15,890 nucleotides of DNA, taken from positions 1 to 15,890 of the forward strand of contig DASYWT010000353.1 of the NCBI GenBank assembly GCA_035935775.1, read 5' to 3'. The notes under the pieces were generated by a model. That model was given only the letters and a program-made list of their open reading frames with translations. It was not told the origin of the DNA and did no database searches. Below are positions 14,943-15,890 of the stretch, piece by piece. Source of the DNA: JAICWP01 sp035935775. GTDB lineage: Bacteria > Acidobacteriota > Terriglobia > Terriglobales > Acidobacteriaceae. A program made the position numbers and the translations under genes. How positions within the stretch are numbered: the first letter of the stretch is position 1; each line of letters begins with the position of its first letter.

Positions 14943-15890
14943 CTATCGGCCGCGGGCGTACCAGGTAGACCCAGGAGTGTTCCAGTTCGACCCTTCTCCC
15001 CAAACGGCCTGAGTTCGGCCCAAATCATCAATCGCCATCTGGAAATAATCTCCAAAGGGAAATTTGAAACCTGAGGGAGAGATGTAGCTGTAGCCGGCTA
15101 CATAGGAAGAGACACGCACTTCGTCGGACCAGGAGGCGCCACCGTTGGTCGAACTGCGGTACAAGGTGTTCCAGTACGGAGCCGAGCGAGTATCCATCCA
15201 GGCAATGCGCACGTCACCAGCGGTGCCGGCGACGATGGCGGGAAAGGCATGTTCCACGCCCAGGGCCGCGGAAGATACATCCTGGCGCGCGGACCAGGAA
15301 GCACCCGCCGTGGTGGAGGAAGCGAAGTAGATGCGCTCGGGCGCGCCAGCCTCATGCCCGGTATTCCACAGGGCGTAGAGAGTACCGGCGACGTCGGAGG
15401 CGAGCGCCATTTGCGCGCCCAGGAAAGCCCAGCCACATTTGCGATGGGAACAGTCGGGAGGCGCAGCCGAGGAATCAAGCAGAGAGGTCTGCCAGGTAGA
15501 GCCGCCGTCGCTGGACTTGCTCAGGTAGAGATTTACGGGGCCGCTGATGCCTTCGCGCTGCCGGAATCCCGCCCAGGCGAAATAGACGTTTCCCGCCAGG
15601 TCAATAGTCGCGCCACCGGCCGTGACCCAACGCAGCCTGGGATTGCTGTTGAGGATGGCGGCGGAAAACGTCTGGCCGCCATCGTGAGAAGCCGAAACCC
15701 AGAGATGCTGCGCCTGACTGTAAGCCACGTAAACGTCGTTGCCGCGCACCGCCAGCACATCCTTGTCCACGCCGTGGGAAATGCGGTTGGCGACCACCAG
15801 CGACCAGGTCTGGCCGGAATCCGTTGATTTGGCAACCACCGCGTTGCTCTTCGAGTTCTGCAACCAGGAGGCGTAGACCGTGTGGCGGTC
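14943..15890 (-). CDS. BNR/Asp-box beta-propeller protein (sialidase-like), partial
   Basis: The frame is open to the right edge of the window, so the N-terminus is missing; 315 residues are visible, ending at 14943. Five Asp-box motifs of the S-x-D-x-G-x-T-W type recur every 45-65 residues: STDSGQTW (22-29 of the visible part), SHDGGQTF (68-75), SSDGGSTW (126-133), STTAGASW (192-199) and STNGGASW (247-254). This marks a six- or seven-bladed beta-propeller of the exo-alpha-sialidase/BNR superfamily. The visible part does not settle whether it is an enzyme, since the sialidase catalytic arginines and tyrosine cannot be assigned; many such proteins are secreted binding or structural propellers. 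It converges on the small-RNA unit and terminator at 14761-14800. Confidence 0.82.
   Translation of the reverse strand, partial: DRHTVYASWLQNSKSNAVVAKSTDSGQTWSLVVANRISHGVDKDVLAVRGNDVYVAYSQAQHLWVSASHDGGQTFSAAILNSNPRLRWVTAGGATIDLAGNVYFAWAGFRQREGISGPVNLYLSKSSDGGSTWQTSLLDSSAAPPDCSHRKCGWAFLGAQMALASDVAGTLYALWNTGHEAGAPERIYFASSTTAGASWSARQDVSSAALGVEHAFPAIVAGTAGDVRIAWMDTRSAPYWNTLYRSSTNGGASWSDEVRVSSYVAGYSYISPSGFKFPFGDYFQMAIDDLGRTQAVWGEGSNWNTPGSTWYARGR

Overview
The window is about 60% G+C and reads as ordinary chromosome of an Acidobacteriota bacterium (Terriglobia/Koribacter-like). This is inferred from the gene content and is not proven: a DUF6599-type secreted protein, an AMIN/Amidase_3 protein with an N-terminal TPR-like part, a small STAS-like protein, a glycoside-hydrolase-like DUF4015 protein, and many intergenic palindromic repeats. 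No plasmid, phage, transposase, CRISPR or toxin/defence genes were seen.

Layout from left to right: the 3' end of a DUF4015 glycoside-hydrolase-like gene (1-551); a 530-base spacer with an interspersed palindromic element and the ilvE leader; ilvE (branched-chain aminotransferase); a spacer with paired heptamer repeats; a DinB-family metalloprotein gene; a spacer with a rho-independent terminator held inside a 150-base inverted-repeat element; pilT (type IV pilus retraction ATPase) with a very strong terminator; a cluster of perfect GC-rich hairpins; recX; a 420-base spacer holding a second inverted-repeat element; alaS (alanyl-tRNA synthetase, with a small insertion); a 420-base repeat spacer; a small STAS-like gene; a converging Rieske oxygenase gene on the minus strand; an inverted array of 7-base repeats; then a cell-wall block of a secreted lytic transglycosylase, a secreted AMIN-amidase and a DUF6599 protein. 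The window ends with a 410-base spacer carrying a good promoter followed about 85 bases later by a strong terminator (a candidate small RNA), and a partial minus-strand BNR/Asp-box propeller gene.

The genes are mostly separate housekeeping units. Only the transglycosylase and amidase, 40 bases apart behind one promoter, look like a co-transcribed functional pair: one cuts the glycan strand, the other removes the stem peptide. DUF6599 may be read through from them.

No clear new multi-gene system is present. The most notable material lies between genes: a candidate sRNA at about 14712-14800, two loci where arrays of 7-base units face their own reverse complements, a multi-hairpin element just before recX, two inverted-repeat elements with related termini, a pair of GTGGAAGCG-ended elements, and structured leaders on ilvE and the transglycosylase gene.
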